A stretch of DNA of 64,000 nt from Microbacterium hydrocarbonoxydans (lineage in GTDB: Bacteria > Actinomycetota > Actinomycetes > Actinomycetales > Microbacteriaceae), in contig NZ_FNSQ01000005.1 of the NCBI RefSeq assembly GCF_900105205.1, forward strand, positions 2,604,001 through 2,668,000, given 5' to 3'. The position numbers and the translations under genes are program-made. Shown one piece after another: positions 42,574 through 51,303 of the stretch; within the stretch, counting starts at the first letter, position 1, and each line of letters opens with the position of its first letter. The notes beneath the pieces are model-generated. The model did not search any database. It was given only the letters and a program-made list of their open reading frames with translations, and was not told the origin of the DNA.

Positions 42574-43098
42574 CTAGCGCGCCGCCATCGTGTCCATGAA
42601 GGCGATGAACGCCGGGTCGTTCATCAGAGGGATCGCGACGCAGATCGATGCGACGAACAGCGTGACCGCGGCCCCGACGAGCGGGACCCACCAGCCTCGC
42701 CGTCCGCTGCGCAGCCGGCGGATCGAGAAGTAGGCGGTGAACGACCAGCCCGCTGCCAGCACGACGGCGGCGATCGTCCCCCAGAGCTTGCCCTGCGCGA
42801 AGTTCGTGAACTCCCCGTCTGCGCCGACGGCTCGCAGCACCTCGTTCATCGCGGTGGAGAAGTCGAGGTAGGACAGTCCGGTGACGACGACGTTGACGAG
42901 GCCGTAGGCGAGCAGCGCGATCGTCACGAAACGGTCGACCGGGCTCGAGCCCGCGCGACGTGGCTCAGTGGTCGGCGCTTCCGGCACGACGGGCGACTCG
43001 GCCGCGACCGGCATCGCGTCCAGCGGCGGCAGGCCTGCTGCCTTGCGCTGCTCCTCGAGGGTGGCGATCTCGCCGTACTGCGGCCGTTCGTCCGTCAT
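42574..43098 (-). CDS. DUF6264 family membrane protein
   Basis: A 174-residue protein. It begins TDERPQYGEIATLEEQRKAAGLPPLD, the family signature, then has a Pro-rich linker (about 30-50) and four membrane helices (FVTIALLAYGLVNVVVTGLSYL; GTIAAVVLAAGWSFTAYF; WWVPLVGAAVTLFVASICVAIPL and one weaker). Function unknown; it is restricted mainly to Microbacteriaceae as far as I know. ATG 43098 is leaderless-type, six bases after TAGCAT (43105-43110). Confidence 0.85.
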   Translation of the reverse strand: MTDERPQYGEIATLEEQRKAAGLPPLDAMPVAAESPVVPEAPTTEPRRAGSSPVDRFVTIALLAYGLVNVVVTGLSYLDFSTAMNEVLRAVGADGEFTNFAQGKLWGTIAAVVLAAGWSFTAYFSIRRLRSGRRGWWVPLVGAAVTLFVASICVAIPLMNDPAFIAFMDTMAAR

Positions 43099-43160
43099 GA
43101 CGACATGCTATCCGCCGGGCCTCTGCGCGGCTCTCAGGATGATGCCGCGGAAACATGATG

Positions 43161-43256
43161 GCGGCCCCGGAGAAGTGGGGACTTCGCGGGGCCGCGGACT
43201 CGGAACGCTGGGGACGTTCGTCATCCAAGTGGGTTGAGAAACGCTGGGGACGTTTC
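43161..43256. repeat. Three stem-loops sharing a TGGGGA loop
   Basis: Three hairpins follow one another upstream of the DUF6264 gene: 43161-43195 (GCGGCCCCG / CGGGGCCGC outer stem with inner GAAGT / ACTTC), 43203-43219 (GAACG / CGTTC) and 43238-43256 (GAAACG / CGTTTC). All enclose TGGGGA. The last two share AACGCTGGGGACGTT. The rest of 43099-43379 is low-GC for this genome and holds no gene that I can see. Confidence 0.7.
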
Positions 43257-43355
43257 ACCACCTGTAGCGCCGAATGCACAGACGACTACAACTCACACTG
43301 TAGGAAAGCGCGTGCCGACACGCTAGAGGTATTTCTTCAGATAGTGAAACAACAT

Positions 43356-43378
43356 CCTGCCCGCTGAACTACGGCAGG
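43356..43378 (-). terminator. Terminator after iclR
   Basis: CCTGCC (43356-43361) and GGCAGG (43373-43378) pair across an 11-base loop starting two bases past the iclR stop. The minus strand continues ATGTTGTTTC, a modest T-rich tail. Confidence 0.6.
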
Positions 43379-43379
43379 T

Positions 43380-44171
43380 TCACTCGGAGGCACTCGCCGA
43401 CGGCTCGCTGCCCGCCAGTGCATCCGCGCCGAGCTGCAGAGACAGGCGCCGCGCGGCCTGCTGAAGCTTGCCGATGAGGCCGCGATCGAGCACGGCCTGG
43501 TCGGCCGGGAGCGAGATCGCGAGCGACGCCACCACGTCCGGCGCGATGACGGGGACGGCGATGCAGGCGTTGCCGATCGCATACTCCTCGCGGTCGACTG
43601 CGAAGCCCGGGGACTGCTCCAGGTGGGTCAGCAGCGTCCGCCGATCGCTGATCGTGCGCGGCGTGAGCTCTTCGAGCCGGTGCCTGGCGAGGTAGTCCAG
43701 GCGCTCGTCGTCGCTGAGGTCGGTGAGGATCTGCTTCCCGAGCGCCGTGGCGTGCGCGCTGGACTCCAGCCCCACCCACAGCTCGATCCGGGGATTGCGC
43801 ACCGCATCGACGATGTCGACGAGGTGCAGTTCGCCGTCCCGATACCGGGACAGGTAGGCGGTCGCTCCCAGCTCCTCGGTCACGTCACGGAGCGCCGCGC
43901 GCACTCGCGCGAGGAAGATCCCTCTCGCGCCCGAGTCCGCCTGGAACGCCGGAAACCGGGAGCCGAGCACGAGGCCGTCCGGTTCGCTGCTCAGGTATCC
44001 CTCATGGACCAGCGTGCGCACGAGGTTGTAGGTCGTGCCCTGAGTGAGTCCGGTGATGGCGGACAGCATCTTCACCGGCAGAGGTCGCGGCGAGTTCGCC
44101 ACGATGTCCACGAGCCGCAGAGCACGTTGAACGGACCCGATGAGGGTCGGCTCGGCCTCTGCGGCGCTCAC
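43380..44171 (-). CDS. IclR family transcriptional regulator
   Basis: A 263-residue regulator with the N-terminal winged helix ([44 protein letters not shown]) and the IclR effector domain (from about 85: [33 protein letters not shown], then [28 protein letters not shown]). Its ATG overlaps the ispH stop by four bases, so it is translated from the ispH message, an unusual place for an IclR gene. Targets and ligand are not evident. The protein ends with an acidic Ser-rich stretch. Confidence 0.92.
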   Translation of the reverse strand: MSAAEAEPTLIGSVQRALRLVDIVANSPRPLPVKMLSAITGLTQGTTYNLVRTLVHEGYLSSEPDGLVLGSRFPAFQADSGARGIFLARVRAALRDVTEELGATAYLSRYRDGELHLVDIVDAVRNPRIELWVGLESSAHATALGKQILTDLSDDERLDYLARHRLEELTPRTISDRRTLLTHLEQSPGFAVDREEYAIGNACIAVPVIAPDVVASLAISLPADQAVLDRGLIGKLQQAARRLSLQLGADALAGSEPSASASE

Positions 44172-45253
44172 CGTCTAGGCGCTTCCACCAGACGCGCGTC
44201 CCCCAGCGCCCGGGCGTCGCGCTGGCCGGAGGCATCCTGGCGCAGCTCCTTCGGAAGGGAGAACATGAGGTCCTCCTCCGCCGTCTTGACCTCTTCGACG
44301 TCTCGGTAGCCGGCGCCGTCGAGAGCGTCGAGCACCTCCCGCACGAGCACCTCGGGAACGGATGCGCCGCTGGTCACCCCGACCGTGGCGACGCCGTCGA
44401 GCCACTCCTGCTTGACCTCTTCGGCGTAGTCCACCCGGTACGCCGCCTTGGCGCCGTACTCGAGAGCGACCTCGACCAGGCGCACCGAGTTCGACGAGTT
44501 CGCCGAGCCGACGACGATCACGAGGTCGGCGTTCGCGGCGACCTTCTTGATCGCGACCTGGCGGTTCTGCGTCGCGTAGCAGATGTCGTCGGACGGCGGA
44601 TTGTGCATCTCGGGGAACCGCGTGCGCAGCCGGTTGACGGTCTCCATGGTCTCGTCGACCGACAGCGTGGTCTGCGAGAGCCAGACGACCTTCGAGGGAT
44701 CCTTCACCTGCACGGTGTCCGCCTCGGCGGGCGAGTTGACGATCGTGACGTGGTCCGGCGCTTCGCCGGCCGTACCCTCGACCTCCTCGTGACCCTCGTG
44801 GCCGATGAGCAGGATCTCGAAGTCGTCACGGGCGAAGCGCACGGCCTCGCGGTGCACCTTGGTCACCAGGGGACAGGTCGCATCGATCGCGTGCAGGCCG
44901 CGGTCAGCCGCCGCATCGACGACGGCGGGCGAGACTCCGTGAGCGCTGAAGACGACGTGAGCACCCGGCGGCACCTCGTCGACCTCTTCGACGAAAACGG
45001 CGCCCTTCTCCTCGAGCTCGGAGACGACGTGGATGTTGTGCACGATCTGCTTGCGCACGTAGACGGGGGCTCCGTAGCGCTCGAGCGCCTTCTCGACCGC
45101 GACCACGGCGCGGTCGACGCCGGCGCAGTAGCCGCGGGGAGCGGCGAGCAGAACGCGCTTGTTCCCCACGACCGGGTTATCCTGAAGCCGCCCGGCCGCC
45201 CCACGTACTCGTGGGATACGCGGCAGGGGCAGATGAACGGCAGTCGAGGTCAC
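44168..45253 (-). CDS. ispH: 4-hydroxy-3-methylbut-2-enyl diphosphate reductase
   Basis: A 361-residue [4Fe-4S] enzyme, last step of the MEP isoprenoid pathway (HMBPP to IPP and DMAPP). Cluster ligands are Cys43 ([11 protein letters not shown]), Cys127 (DATCPLVTK) and Cys225 ([10 protein letters not shown]). Other motifs are [30 protein letters not shown] and [11 protein letters not shown]. About 30 extra N-terminal and 25 C-terminal residues flank the core. GTG 45253 is leaderless-type (TAGAAT 45260-45265, six bases before). It is divergent from xseA. Confidence 0.97.
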   Translation of the reverse strand: MTSTAVHLPLPRIPRVRGAAGRLQDNPVVGNKRVLLAAPRGYCAGVDRAVVAVEKALERYGAPVYVRKQIVHNIHVVSELEEKGAVFVEEVDEVPPGAHVVFSAHGVSPAVVDAAADRGLHAIDATCPLVTKVHREAVRFARDDFEILLIGHEGHEEVEGTAGEAPDHVTIVNSPAEADTVQVKDPSKVVWLSQTTLSVDETMETVNRLRTRFPEMHNPPSDDICYATQNRQVAIKKVAANADLVIVVGSANSSNSVRLVEVALEYGAKAAYRVDYAEEVKQEWLDGVATVGVTSGASVPEVLVREVLDALDGAGYRDVEEVKTAEEDLMFSLPKELRQDASGQRDARALGDARLVEAPRR

Positions 45254-45308
45254 CCTTGAATTCTACCGCCGAGAACCTGAGCAGGAGCGGGAAGGGGACG
45301 CCGAGCGC

Positions 45309-46601
45309 ATGACGGTCTTCGAAGCATCCACGCGTCCGGGCGAGACTCCGCCCGCGGATGCCGTGGCTCCCCGCGACTCCACCGCGGACGCGCCGACGTC
45401 CGTGGCCCGGCTGAACGGGACCATCCGCGACTTCGTCGCCCGATGGAACACCGTGTGGGTCGAGGGCGAGATCACCTCCTGGAACGTCCGCGGCGGCAAC
45501 ATCTTCGCCCGCCTCAAGGACACCCGGTCCGACGCGCAGATCTCCATCAGGATCTGGTCGAGCGTCCGCCCCCGCATCCCCTCCGATCTCGCCGTCGGCG
45601 ATCATGTGGTCGCGGCGGTCAAGGCCGACTACTTCGTCAAGGCGGGCGACTTCAGCTTCGCTGTGTCGGCGATGAAGCACGTCGGTCTCGGCGATCAGCT
45701 CGAACGCCTCGAGAAGCTGCGACTGCAGCTGCGCCAGGAGGGCCTCTTCGATGCATCCCGCAAGAAGCGGCTGCCCTTCCTGCCGCACGTGATCGGGCTG
45801 ATCACCGGTGAGAAGTCGGATGCCGAGAAGGACGTGCACCGCAACGCCGAGCTGCGGTGGCCCCAGGTCCGCTTCCGCACGGAGTACGCCGCCGTACAGG
45901 GCGACCGCTGCGTCCCCGACACGCTCGCGGCACTCGCCAGGCTCGACGCCGACCCCGATGTCGACGTGATCGTCATCGCCCGCGGTGGCGGCGACCCGCA
46001 GACGCTTCTCGGCTTCAGCGATGAACGCCTCGTGCGCGCCGTGGCAGCAGCCTCGACTCCCGTCGTCAGCGCGATCGGCCATGAGAACGACCATCCGCTT
46101 CTCGACGACGTCGCCGACCTCCGCGCCTCCACACCCACCGATGCCGCCAAGCGGATCGTGCCGGACGTCAGCGAGCAGCGGGCCCTGATCGCGCAGTTGC
46201 GGTCAAGAGCCACCTCTCGGGTCACCCAGCGCCTGTCGCACGACATCGCCCAGCTGGAGCAGCTGCGGTCCCGTCCGGCACTGCGATCGCACGATCCGAT
46301 CATCGACTCGCGTTCGCAGGAGGTGTGGCTCACCCTCTCCCGCGGGCGGGACACCATCACGCGTCGGCTCGACGCGGCAGGCCGCGCGACCAGCGAGCTG
46401 CGCGCGTCGCTCCGTGCCCTCTCCCCCGCGGCCACGCTCGCGCGCGGCTATGCGATCGCCCACCTCGACGGAGGCGTCATCCTGCGCGACGCGGCGGATG
46501 CGCCGGCCGGAAGCGCCCTCACGATCACGGTCGACCGCGGCTCGCTCGCGGCGCGTTCCGAAGGCGAGATCGCCGAGGAGTCGGCATCCTCCTCCCGGTA
46601 G
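45309..46601 (+). CDS. xseA: Exodeoxyribonuclease VII large subunit
   Basis: A 430-residue XseA. The N-terminal OB fold (about 30-130) carries WVEGEITSWNVRGGNIFARLKD; the catalytic domain has VIGLITGEKSDAEKDVHRN, VIVIARGGGDPQTLLGFSDE and ISAIGHENDHPLLDDVADLRASTPTDAAK. A coiled-coil C-terminal region binds XseB. The enzyme degrades single-stranded DNA from both ends. Length and order match the family. A weak ribosome site (GGGAAGGGG) precedes ATG 45309. The xseB gene follows after 91 bases with its own promoter-like box. Confidence 0.96.
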   Translation: MTVFEASTRPGETPPADAVAPRDSTADAPTSVARLNGTIRDFVARWNTVWVEGEITSWNVRGGNIFARLKDTRSDAQISIRIWSSVRPRIPSDLAVGDHVVAAVKADYFVKAGDFSFAVSAMKHVGLGDQLERLEKLRLQLRQEGLFDASRKKRLPFLPHVIGLITGEKSDAEKDVHRNAELRWPQVRFRTEYAAVQGDRCVPDTLAALARLDADPDVDVIVIARGGGDPQTLLGFSDERLVRAVAAASTPVVSAIGHENDHPLLDDVADLRASTPTDAAKRIVPDVSEQRALIAQLRSRATSRVTQRLSHDIAQLEQLRSRPALRSHDPIIDSRSQEVWLTLSRGRDTITRRLDAAGRATSELRASLRALSPAATLARGYAIAHLDGGVILRDAADAPAGSALTITVDRGSLAARSEGEIAEESASSSR

Positions 46602-46692
46602 TGCGTCGGGCCGTCCGGCGGATGCCCCGGCGGTCCGTCCGCGGGACGGCCCTCCGGATGAGCACCGCCCGCGCACCGCGTAGGATGGAGGC

Positions 46693-46947
46693 GTGAGTGC
46701 GCTGAACGACACCCCTGTGGACACGCTGTCGTTCGAAGCCGCTCGAGACGAGCTGGTCAGGGTGGTCTCGGAGCTCGAGCAGGGGGCGCCCACGCTCGAG
46801 CAGTCGCTCGCCCTCTGGGAACGTGGCGAGGCCCTCGCGGCCCGCTGCGAGGAGTGGCTCCTGGGCGCCAAGCGCCGCCTCGACGCCGCACGCTCGGCCG
46901 CATCCGACTCCTCCGGCGCATCAGACTCCTCCGGGGACGAGTCGTGA
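46693..46947 (+). CDS. xseB: Exodeoxyribonuclease VII small subunit
   Basis: An 84-residue Xse[54 protein letters not shown] is the family helix pair. The remainder is an Ala/Ser/Asp tail with a repeated [14 protein letters not shown] 46693 is leaderless-type (TAGGAT 46681-46686, six bases before), so xseB can be expressed apart from xseA. The next gene overlaps it by four bases (GTGA). Confidence 0.95.
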   Translation: MSALNDTPVDTLSFEAARDELVRVVSELEQGAPTLEQSLALWERGEALAARCEEWLLGAKRRLDAARSAASDSSGASDSSGDES

Positions 46948-47588
46948 ACAAGCCGGCCCCGATCGTCGCGGAGCTCGGACGCCCGGAGACCCCCGCCGAG
47001 ACCGCGGCCCGCAAGGCCGCCTCGAGCAAGGCCTATCGATCGAGCCAGACCGTGCGGAGCCTCGTCGCCGCCCTCATCGCCACTCTGGCGATCGTCGCGG
47101 TGATCGTCTTCGCCGTTCCGCGCGGGGAGCCAGCGACCACGGAGGACATCGACGTCGCCGGCATCGCCGCCGACGTGGAATCCACCGTCGGGAGCCCGGT
47201 CATCGTCCCCGAACTCGGATCGTTCTGGCGTGTCAACGCCGCAGGCCTCACCAGCGGCGCCCCGATGGTCTGGGACGTGACGCTGGCCCCGGCTGCCCAG
47301 AACGAGCGCGGCTTCATCAAGCTCGCACAGGCCTTCGGCACGGATGCGTCGTGGGCCCCGCAGCGTCTCAACGGCACGGCCCCGACCGACACCACGACCA
47401 TCGACGGCGTGGAGTGGGACGTCTACGACCTCGGCGACGCCGGCGCGAAGCAGAACATCACCTACGCGATCGGGACCCAGGCGGGCGACGACTACCTGCT
47501 GCTCTACGGTTCCCGCTCGGCCGAGTCCGCCGCCGAACTCGCCGAATCGCTCCTCCCCCAGATCCGCGAACTCTCGGAGACCCGATGA
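46944..47588 (+). CDS. DUF4245 domain-containing membrane protein
   Basis: A 214-residue protein with a cytosolic N-terminus (about 1-45, basic), one membrane helix ([23 protein letters not shown]) and an extracytoplasmic DUF4245 domain with [23 protein letters not shown] and [23 protein letters not shown]4245 proteins are actinobacterial and of unknown function; they frequently sit next to xseB and fumC, as here. GTG 46944 overlaps the xseB stop, so it is translationally coupled. It also overlaps the carbonic anhydrase gene. Confidence 0.85.
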   Translation: MNKPAPIVAELGRPETPAETAARKAASSKAYRSSQTVRSLVAALIATLAIVAVIVFAVPRGEPATTEDIDVAGIAADVESTVGSPVIVPELGSFWRVNAAGLTSGAPMVWDVTLAPAAQNERGFIKLAQAFGTDASWAPQRLNGTAPTDTTTIDGVEWDVYDLGDAGAKQNITYAIGTQAGDDYLLLYGSRSAESAAELAESLLPQIRELSETR

Positions 47589-48274
47589 CCCCCGTGCTCA
47601 CTCCCGCCGCCGCCTGGACGCAGATGCAGGAGGGCAACCGGCGATTCGTGGCCGACGCCCCCCGGCACCCCAACCAGGACGTGGCCCGGCGCAAGCACCT
47701 CGCTGCGGCGCAGCATCCCGTCGCCACGCTGTTCGGATGCTCCGACTCGCGTCTGGCCGCCGAGATCATCTTCGACCTCGGCCTCGGCGACCTCTTCGTC
47801 GTCCGCAACGCCGGACAGGTCATCGGCGAGTCGATCGTCGCGAGCCTCGAGTACGCGGTTGCGGTTCTGAACGTGCCGCTGATCGTCGTCCTCGCCCACG
47901 ACTCCTGCGGCGCCGTGCGCGCAGCGATCGACGGCACCGCGATCGACGCGGCACCCCTGCCTCCGCACATCTGGAAGCTCATCGCCCCGATCGTCCCCGC
48001 CGCCCGCAAGGTGCTCGCCGAGAGCGGCGGAAGCACCGTCGCCGAGATCGACGCCGAACTCGTCGGCCAGGAGCACCTGCGCAACACCGTCAGAGACCTG
48101 CTGCAGTCGTCCGAGGTGATCTCGAACGCCGTCGCGGAAGGCCGTCTGGGCATCGTCGGCGCGAACTACCGACTCGCCGAGGGCACTGCGGTGCCCGTCA
48201 TCACGGTCGGGATCGACGACGACGGAATCGACACCGAGGGGCACAGCCCCGCAACCAAGGAGGGTTCGGAATGA
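47585..48274 (+). CDS. Beta-class carbonic anhydrase
   Basis: A 229-residue carbonic anhydrase converting CO2 and bicarbonate. Zinc ligands are Cys52 (FGCSDSR, with Asp54 and Arg56 as the dyad), His105 and Cys108 (LAHDSCGA). [29 protein letters not shown] is the conserved core. The ATG overlaps the DUF4245 stop by four bases (ATGA), and its own stop overlaps fumC in the same way, so all four genes from xseB to fumC are coupled. It could supply bicarbonate for anaplerotic carboxylation. Confidence 0.95.
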   Translation: MTPVLTPAAAWTQMQEGNRRFVADAPRHPNQDVARRKHLAAAQHPVATLFGCSDSRLAAEIIFDLGLGDLFVVRNAGQVIGESIVASLEYAVAVLNVPLIVVLAHDSCGAVRAAIDGTAIDAAPLPPHIWKLIAPIVPAARKVLAESGGSTVAEIDAELVGQEHLRNTVRDLLQSSEVISNAVAEGRLGIVGANYRLAEGTAVPVITVGIDDDGIDTEGHSPATKEGSE

Positions 48275-49686
48275 CCGACCAGCACAGCGGCGCGGACGCG
48301 CAGGGATACCGCATCGAGCACGACACGATGGGCGAGGTGCGGGTTCCCGTCAACGCACTCTACGGCGCTCAGACGCAGCGTGCGGTGGAGAACTTCCCCA
48401 TCTCGGGCAAGGGTCTGGAGTCCACCCAGATCGCTGCGCTCGCACGCATCAAGAAGGCGGCGGCGCTCGCGAACAAGGAGCTCGGCACGCTCGACGGCGC
48501 GATCGCGGACGCGATCGCCCAGGCGGCCGACCAGGTCGCCTCCGGCGCTCACGACGGCGAGTTCCCCGTCGACACCTACCAGACCGGCTCTGGCACGTCG
48601 TCGAACATGAACATGAACGAGGTCCTCGCGACGCTCGCCACCCGCATCCTCGGTGCGAACGTGCACCCGAACGATCACGTCAACGCGTCGCAGTCGTCGA
48701 ACGACGTGTTCCCGACCTCCGTGCACATCGCCGTCACGCAGGCTCTGATCGACACGCTCATCCCGGCCCTCGACCACCTCGCCGTCGCCTTCGAGGCGAA
48801 GGCCGAGCTGTGGAAGGACGCCGTGAAGTCCGGCCGCACCCACCTGATGGATGCGACGCCGGTCACCCTCGGCCAGGAGTTCGGCGGTTACGCACGTCAG
48901 ATGCGTCTCGGCATCGAGCGCGTCCAGTCGGCTCTCCCCCGCGTCGCCGAGGTGCCGCTGGGCGGCACCGCCACCGGAACCGGCATCAACACCCCGCTCG
49001 GATTCCCGCAGAAGGTGATCGAGCTGCTCGCGGCCGAGACCGAGCTGCCGATCACGGAGGCCAAGGACCACTTCGAGGCCCAGGCCAACCGCGACGGTCT
49101 CGTCGAGGCATCCGGCGCCCTCCGCACGATCGCGGTCTCGCTGACCAAGATCAACAACGACCTGCGCTGGATGGGCTCCGGCCCGAACACCGGTCTCGGC
49201 GAGCTGCACATCCCCGATCTGCAGCCCGGCTCGTCGATCATGCCCGGCAAGGTGAACCCGGTCGTCCCCGAGGCGGTGCTCATGGTCTGCGCCCGTGTCA
49301 TCGGCAACGACGCCACCGTCGCCTGGGCCGGTGCGTCCGGTTCGTTCGAGCTCAACGTCGCCATCCCGGTCATGGGCACGGCGGTCCTGGAGTCGATCCG
49401 CCTGCTCGCCAACGCCTCGCGCGTGCTCGCCGACAAGACCGTCGACGGTCTGCAGGCGAACCTCGACCGCGCAGCCTCCTTCGCCGGCATGAGCCCGTCG
49501 ATCGTGACGCCGCTCAACAAGCTGATCGGCTACGAGGCCGCGGCGAAGATCGCCAAGCACTCGGTCGCGAAGGGCATCACGGTGCGCGACGCCGTGATCG
49601 ACCTCGGCTACGTCGAGCGCGGCGAGCTGACGATCGAGCAGCTCGACGAGAAGCTCGACCTGCTGTCGATGACCCACCCTGGTTGA
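48271..49686 (+). CDS. fumC: Class II fumarate hydratase
   Basis: A 471-residue iron-independent fumarase of the TCA cycle (fumarate to malate). Motifs are [69 protein letters not shown], the signature [16 protein letters not shown] with the active-site Ser, and the C-terminal [23 protein letters not shown] 48271 overlaps the carbonic anhydrase stop. A strong hairpin follows. Confidence 0.98.
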   Translation: MTDQHSGADAQGYRIEHDTMGEVRVPVNALYGAQTQRAVENFPISGKGLESTQIAALARIKKAAALANKELGTLDGAIADAIAQAADQVASGAHDGEFPVDTYQTGSGTSSNMNMNEVLATLATRILGANVHPNDHVNASQSSNDVFPTSVHIAVTQALIDTLIPALDHLAVAFEAKAELWKDAVKSGRTHLMDATPVTLGQEFGGYARQMRLGIERVQSALPRVAEVPLGGTATGTGINTPLGFPQKVIELLAAETELPITEAKDHFEAQANRDGLVEASGALRTIAVSLTKINNDLRWMGSGPNTGLGELHIPDLQPGSSIMPGKVNPVVPEAVLMVCARVIGNDATVAWAGASGSFELNVAIPVMGTAVLESIRLLANASRVLADKTVDGLQANLDRAASFAGMSPSIVTPLNKLIGYEAAAKIAKHSVAKGITVRDAVIDLGYVERGELTIEQLDEKLDLLSMTHPG

Positions 49687-49718
49687 TCCCCTCCGGGGTG
49701 ACCACCTCACGCTGACGA

Positions 49719-49753
49719 CGGATGCCGCAGGGACATGTTCCCTGCGGCATCCG
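49719..49753 (+). terminator. Terminator after fumC
   Basis: CGGATGCCGCAGGGA and its complement TCCCTGCGGCATCCG pair over 15 bp with a 5-base loop, 33 bases after the stop. The arm CGGATGCCGC recurs in two other terminators of this window. Confidence 0.85.
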
Positions 49754-49802
49754 CCGTCTTCGGGTCTGGTCGGCATCCGATCGTGTTCATGCACCCTGCC
49801 CT

Positions 49803-50029
49803 GATGTCCCGTTCTGCACACGATGCCCCGTTCTGCACACCGGCGCCGGGGAAACATCCGCGGTTCGAGGCACCCAGTGCAGGCTGGGACAAGCCCACTT
49901 CCCCTGCGCCCTGTCCGGATGTCCCAATCTGCACACGATGCCCCGTTCTGCACACCGGCGCCGGGGAAACGTCCGTGATTCGAGGCACGCTGTGCAGGCT
50001 GGGACAAGCCGACTCCCCCTGCACCCTGA
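49803..50029. repeat. Two tandem ~112-bp copies of the palindromic element (B and C)
   Basis: Two direct copies with a period of 115 bp (anchor TGTCCC at 49805 and 49920) share most bases, including GATGCCCCGTTCTGCACACC and GGCGCCGGGGAAAC. Each copy is itself an imperfect palindrome, running from TGTCCC to GGGACA (49805-49891 and 49920-50006), and each starts with the TCTGCACACGATGCCCC word found in copies A and D. The stretch 49687-50105 holds the fumC terminator and these repeats; frames crossing it are not gene-like. Confidence 0.85.
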
Positions 50030-50105
50030 GCTTCTCCGGCGCCTTCTCCACCGGTCACGGCTTCACGCCATCGGACCCTGCGGCCCAGACGGCAGGGTTG
50101 TCGTC

Positions 50106-50942
50106 ATGCTCTCCGCACCCGACACCATCCAGCGGCTCGTCGGGATCGCGCGCGGTTCGCACCTCCAGAGCCTCGGTTTCGATCGACGCACGTTGTCGCG
50201 CAGCGTGGATGCCGGGGAGATCGAGCGGCTGCGTCCGGGGGTCTTCGCGTCGGGTCGCGTACCGGACGACGTCCGCACCGCTGTCCTGCACGGCGGCGCA
50301 GCGACCTGTGTGACCGTGCTTCGCGCACAAGGAGTGTGGACGCTGCCCACGGCAGCCGCTGTGCATGTGTGGCTCGGTCCCGGCCGCCACGGTCATCCGC
50401 ATCCCGACTGTGCCTGCGTCATCCACTACTACCGAGGCGATCGTGCCCTCGCTGCCGCATCGCTCACGGTGGCACTCGTGCACGTCCGACGATGCGCCGG
50501 CGACGAGGCGTTCTTCGCGGCCTTCGAGTCCGCGTGGCGACTCGGCAAGCTCTCGAAGGCGGCGCGGGGCAGAGTTCGAGCTGCGCTCCCGCAGTACGCG
50601 CGCTGGCTCGTCGATATCGCGCGGCCGGATGCGGACAGCGGGCTCGAGTCCCTCCTGCGGTTGAGACTGCACCTCCTCGGCATCCGACTCGATTGCCAGG
50701 TCGTGATCGACGGAGTCGGTCGCGTCGACTTCGTCATCGACGGGCGACTGATCCTCGAGGCGGACGGCAAGTCGAATCATGACGATGCATCACACCGGCA
50801 CCGGGATCTGGTCAGGGACTCGGCGGCCTCGATCCGCGGGTACGAGACGCTGCGATTCGACTACGCGCAGATCGTGCACGACTGGCCGGAAGTACAGACG
50901 TCGGTCCTCGCTGCGATCCACCGTCTGTCGATGCAGGACTGA
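50106..50942 (+). CDS. AbiEi-like N-terminus with C-terminal DUF559 (PD-(D/E)XK) nuclease-like domain
   Basis: A 278-residue protein. Residues 1-60 (IQRLVGIARGSHLQSLGFDRRTLSRSVDAGEIERLRPGVFA) match the AbiEi-type winged helix seen in abortive-infection antitoxins. The C-terminal part (about 178-272) resembles DUF559/Vsr-like PD-(D/E)XK folds: Glu181 in SGLESLLRLRL, Asp208 in GRVDFVID, and Glu218-Ala-Asp-Gly-Lys222, then the helix-strand RDSAASIRGYETLRFDYAQI. Such genes are widespread in actinobacteria; whether they cut DNA or regulate is not settled. No ribosome site is clear at ATG 50106; GTCGTC separates it from AGGGTT. Palindromic repeats flank the gene on both sides, with no toxin partner. 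Confidence 0.75.
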   Translation: MLSAPDTIQRLVGIARGSHLQSLGFDRRTLSRSVDAGEIERLRPGVFASGRVPDDVRTAVLHGGAATCVTVLRAQGVWTLPTAAAVHVWLGPGRHGHPHPDCACVIHYYRGDRALAAASLTVALVHVRRCAGDEAFFAAFESAWRLGKLSKAARGRVRAALPQYARWLVDIARPDADSGLESLLRLRLHLLGIRLDCQVVIDGVGRVDFVIDGRLILEADGKSNHDDASHRHRDLVRDSAASIRGYETLRFDYAQIVHDWPEVQTSVLAAIHRLSMQD

Positions 50943-50980
50943 CCTTCAGGGTCGCTCCGGCACGCACTCCGCCGCCCGCA

Positions 50981-51050
50981 GAGCACACAAAGCCCCGGAT
51001 CGCACAGTCTTCGACGAGACACGTGCGATCTGGGGCATCGTGTGCAGAAC
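50981..51050. repeat. Dispersed palindromic element, copy D
   Basis: An imperfect palindrome with inner perfect arms GATCGCAC (50998-51005) and GTGCGATC (51023-51030) around TCTTCGACGAGA, and outer GCACACAAAGCCCC / GGGGCATCGTGTGC. It aligns with copy A over about 55 bases from CCGGA to TGTGCAGA. It begins 39 bases after the DUF559 gene stop. Confidence 0.8.
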
Positions 51051-51051
51051 A

Positions 51052-51270
51052 GGACAGGATCGGTGGAACGGGACAGGATCGGTGGAACGGGACAGGATCG
51101 GTGGATCGGGACAGGATCGGTGGATCAGGACAGGATCGGTGGATCAGGACAGGATCGGTGGATCAGGACAGGATCGGTGGATCAGGACAGGACAGGGGCC
51201 GCAGAACCGGACAGGGACGGTGGAACGGGACAGGACAGGGGCCGCAGAACCGGACAGGGACGGTGGATCG
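51052..51270. repeat. 19-bp minisatellite plus two 43-bp copies
   Basis: Seven uninterrupted copies of a 19-bp unit (GGACAGGATCGGTGGATCA and close variants) start at 51052, 51071, 51090, 51109, 51128, 51147 and 51166. Two copies of a related 43-bp unit starting GGACAGGACAGGGGCCGCAG follow at 51185 and 51228. Variants change gradually from GGAAC to GGATC, which suggests stepwise slippage. Since 19 is not a multiple of three, frames through it give a 19-residue periodic sequence and are not genes. The 50943-51303 gap holds only copy D and this array. Confidence 0.9.
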
Positions 51271-51303
51271 GGACGAGACCGGACTTCCAGAACGGGACGG
51301 GAG

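Noticed and set aside
49722..50105. In-frame upstream extension of the DUF559 gene through the tandem repeats
   Set aside because: The extension would be translated from the palindromic repeats; the conserved domain starts at ATG 50106.
49803..51270. CRISPR array
   Set aside because: The repeats are two long copies and a spacer-less minisatellite; there are no unique spacers between repeats and no cas genes nearby.
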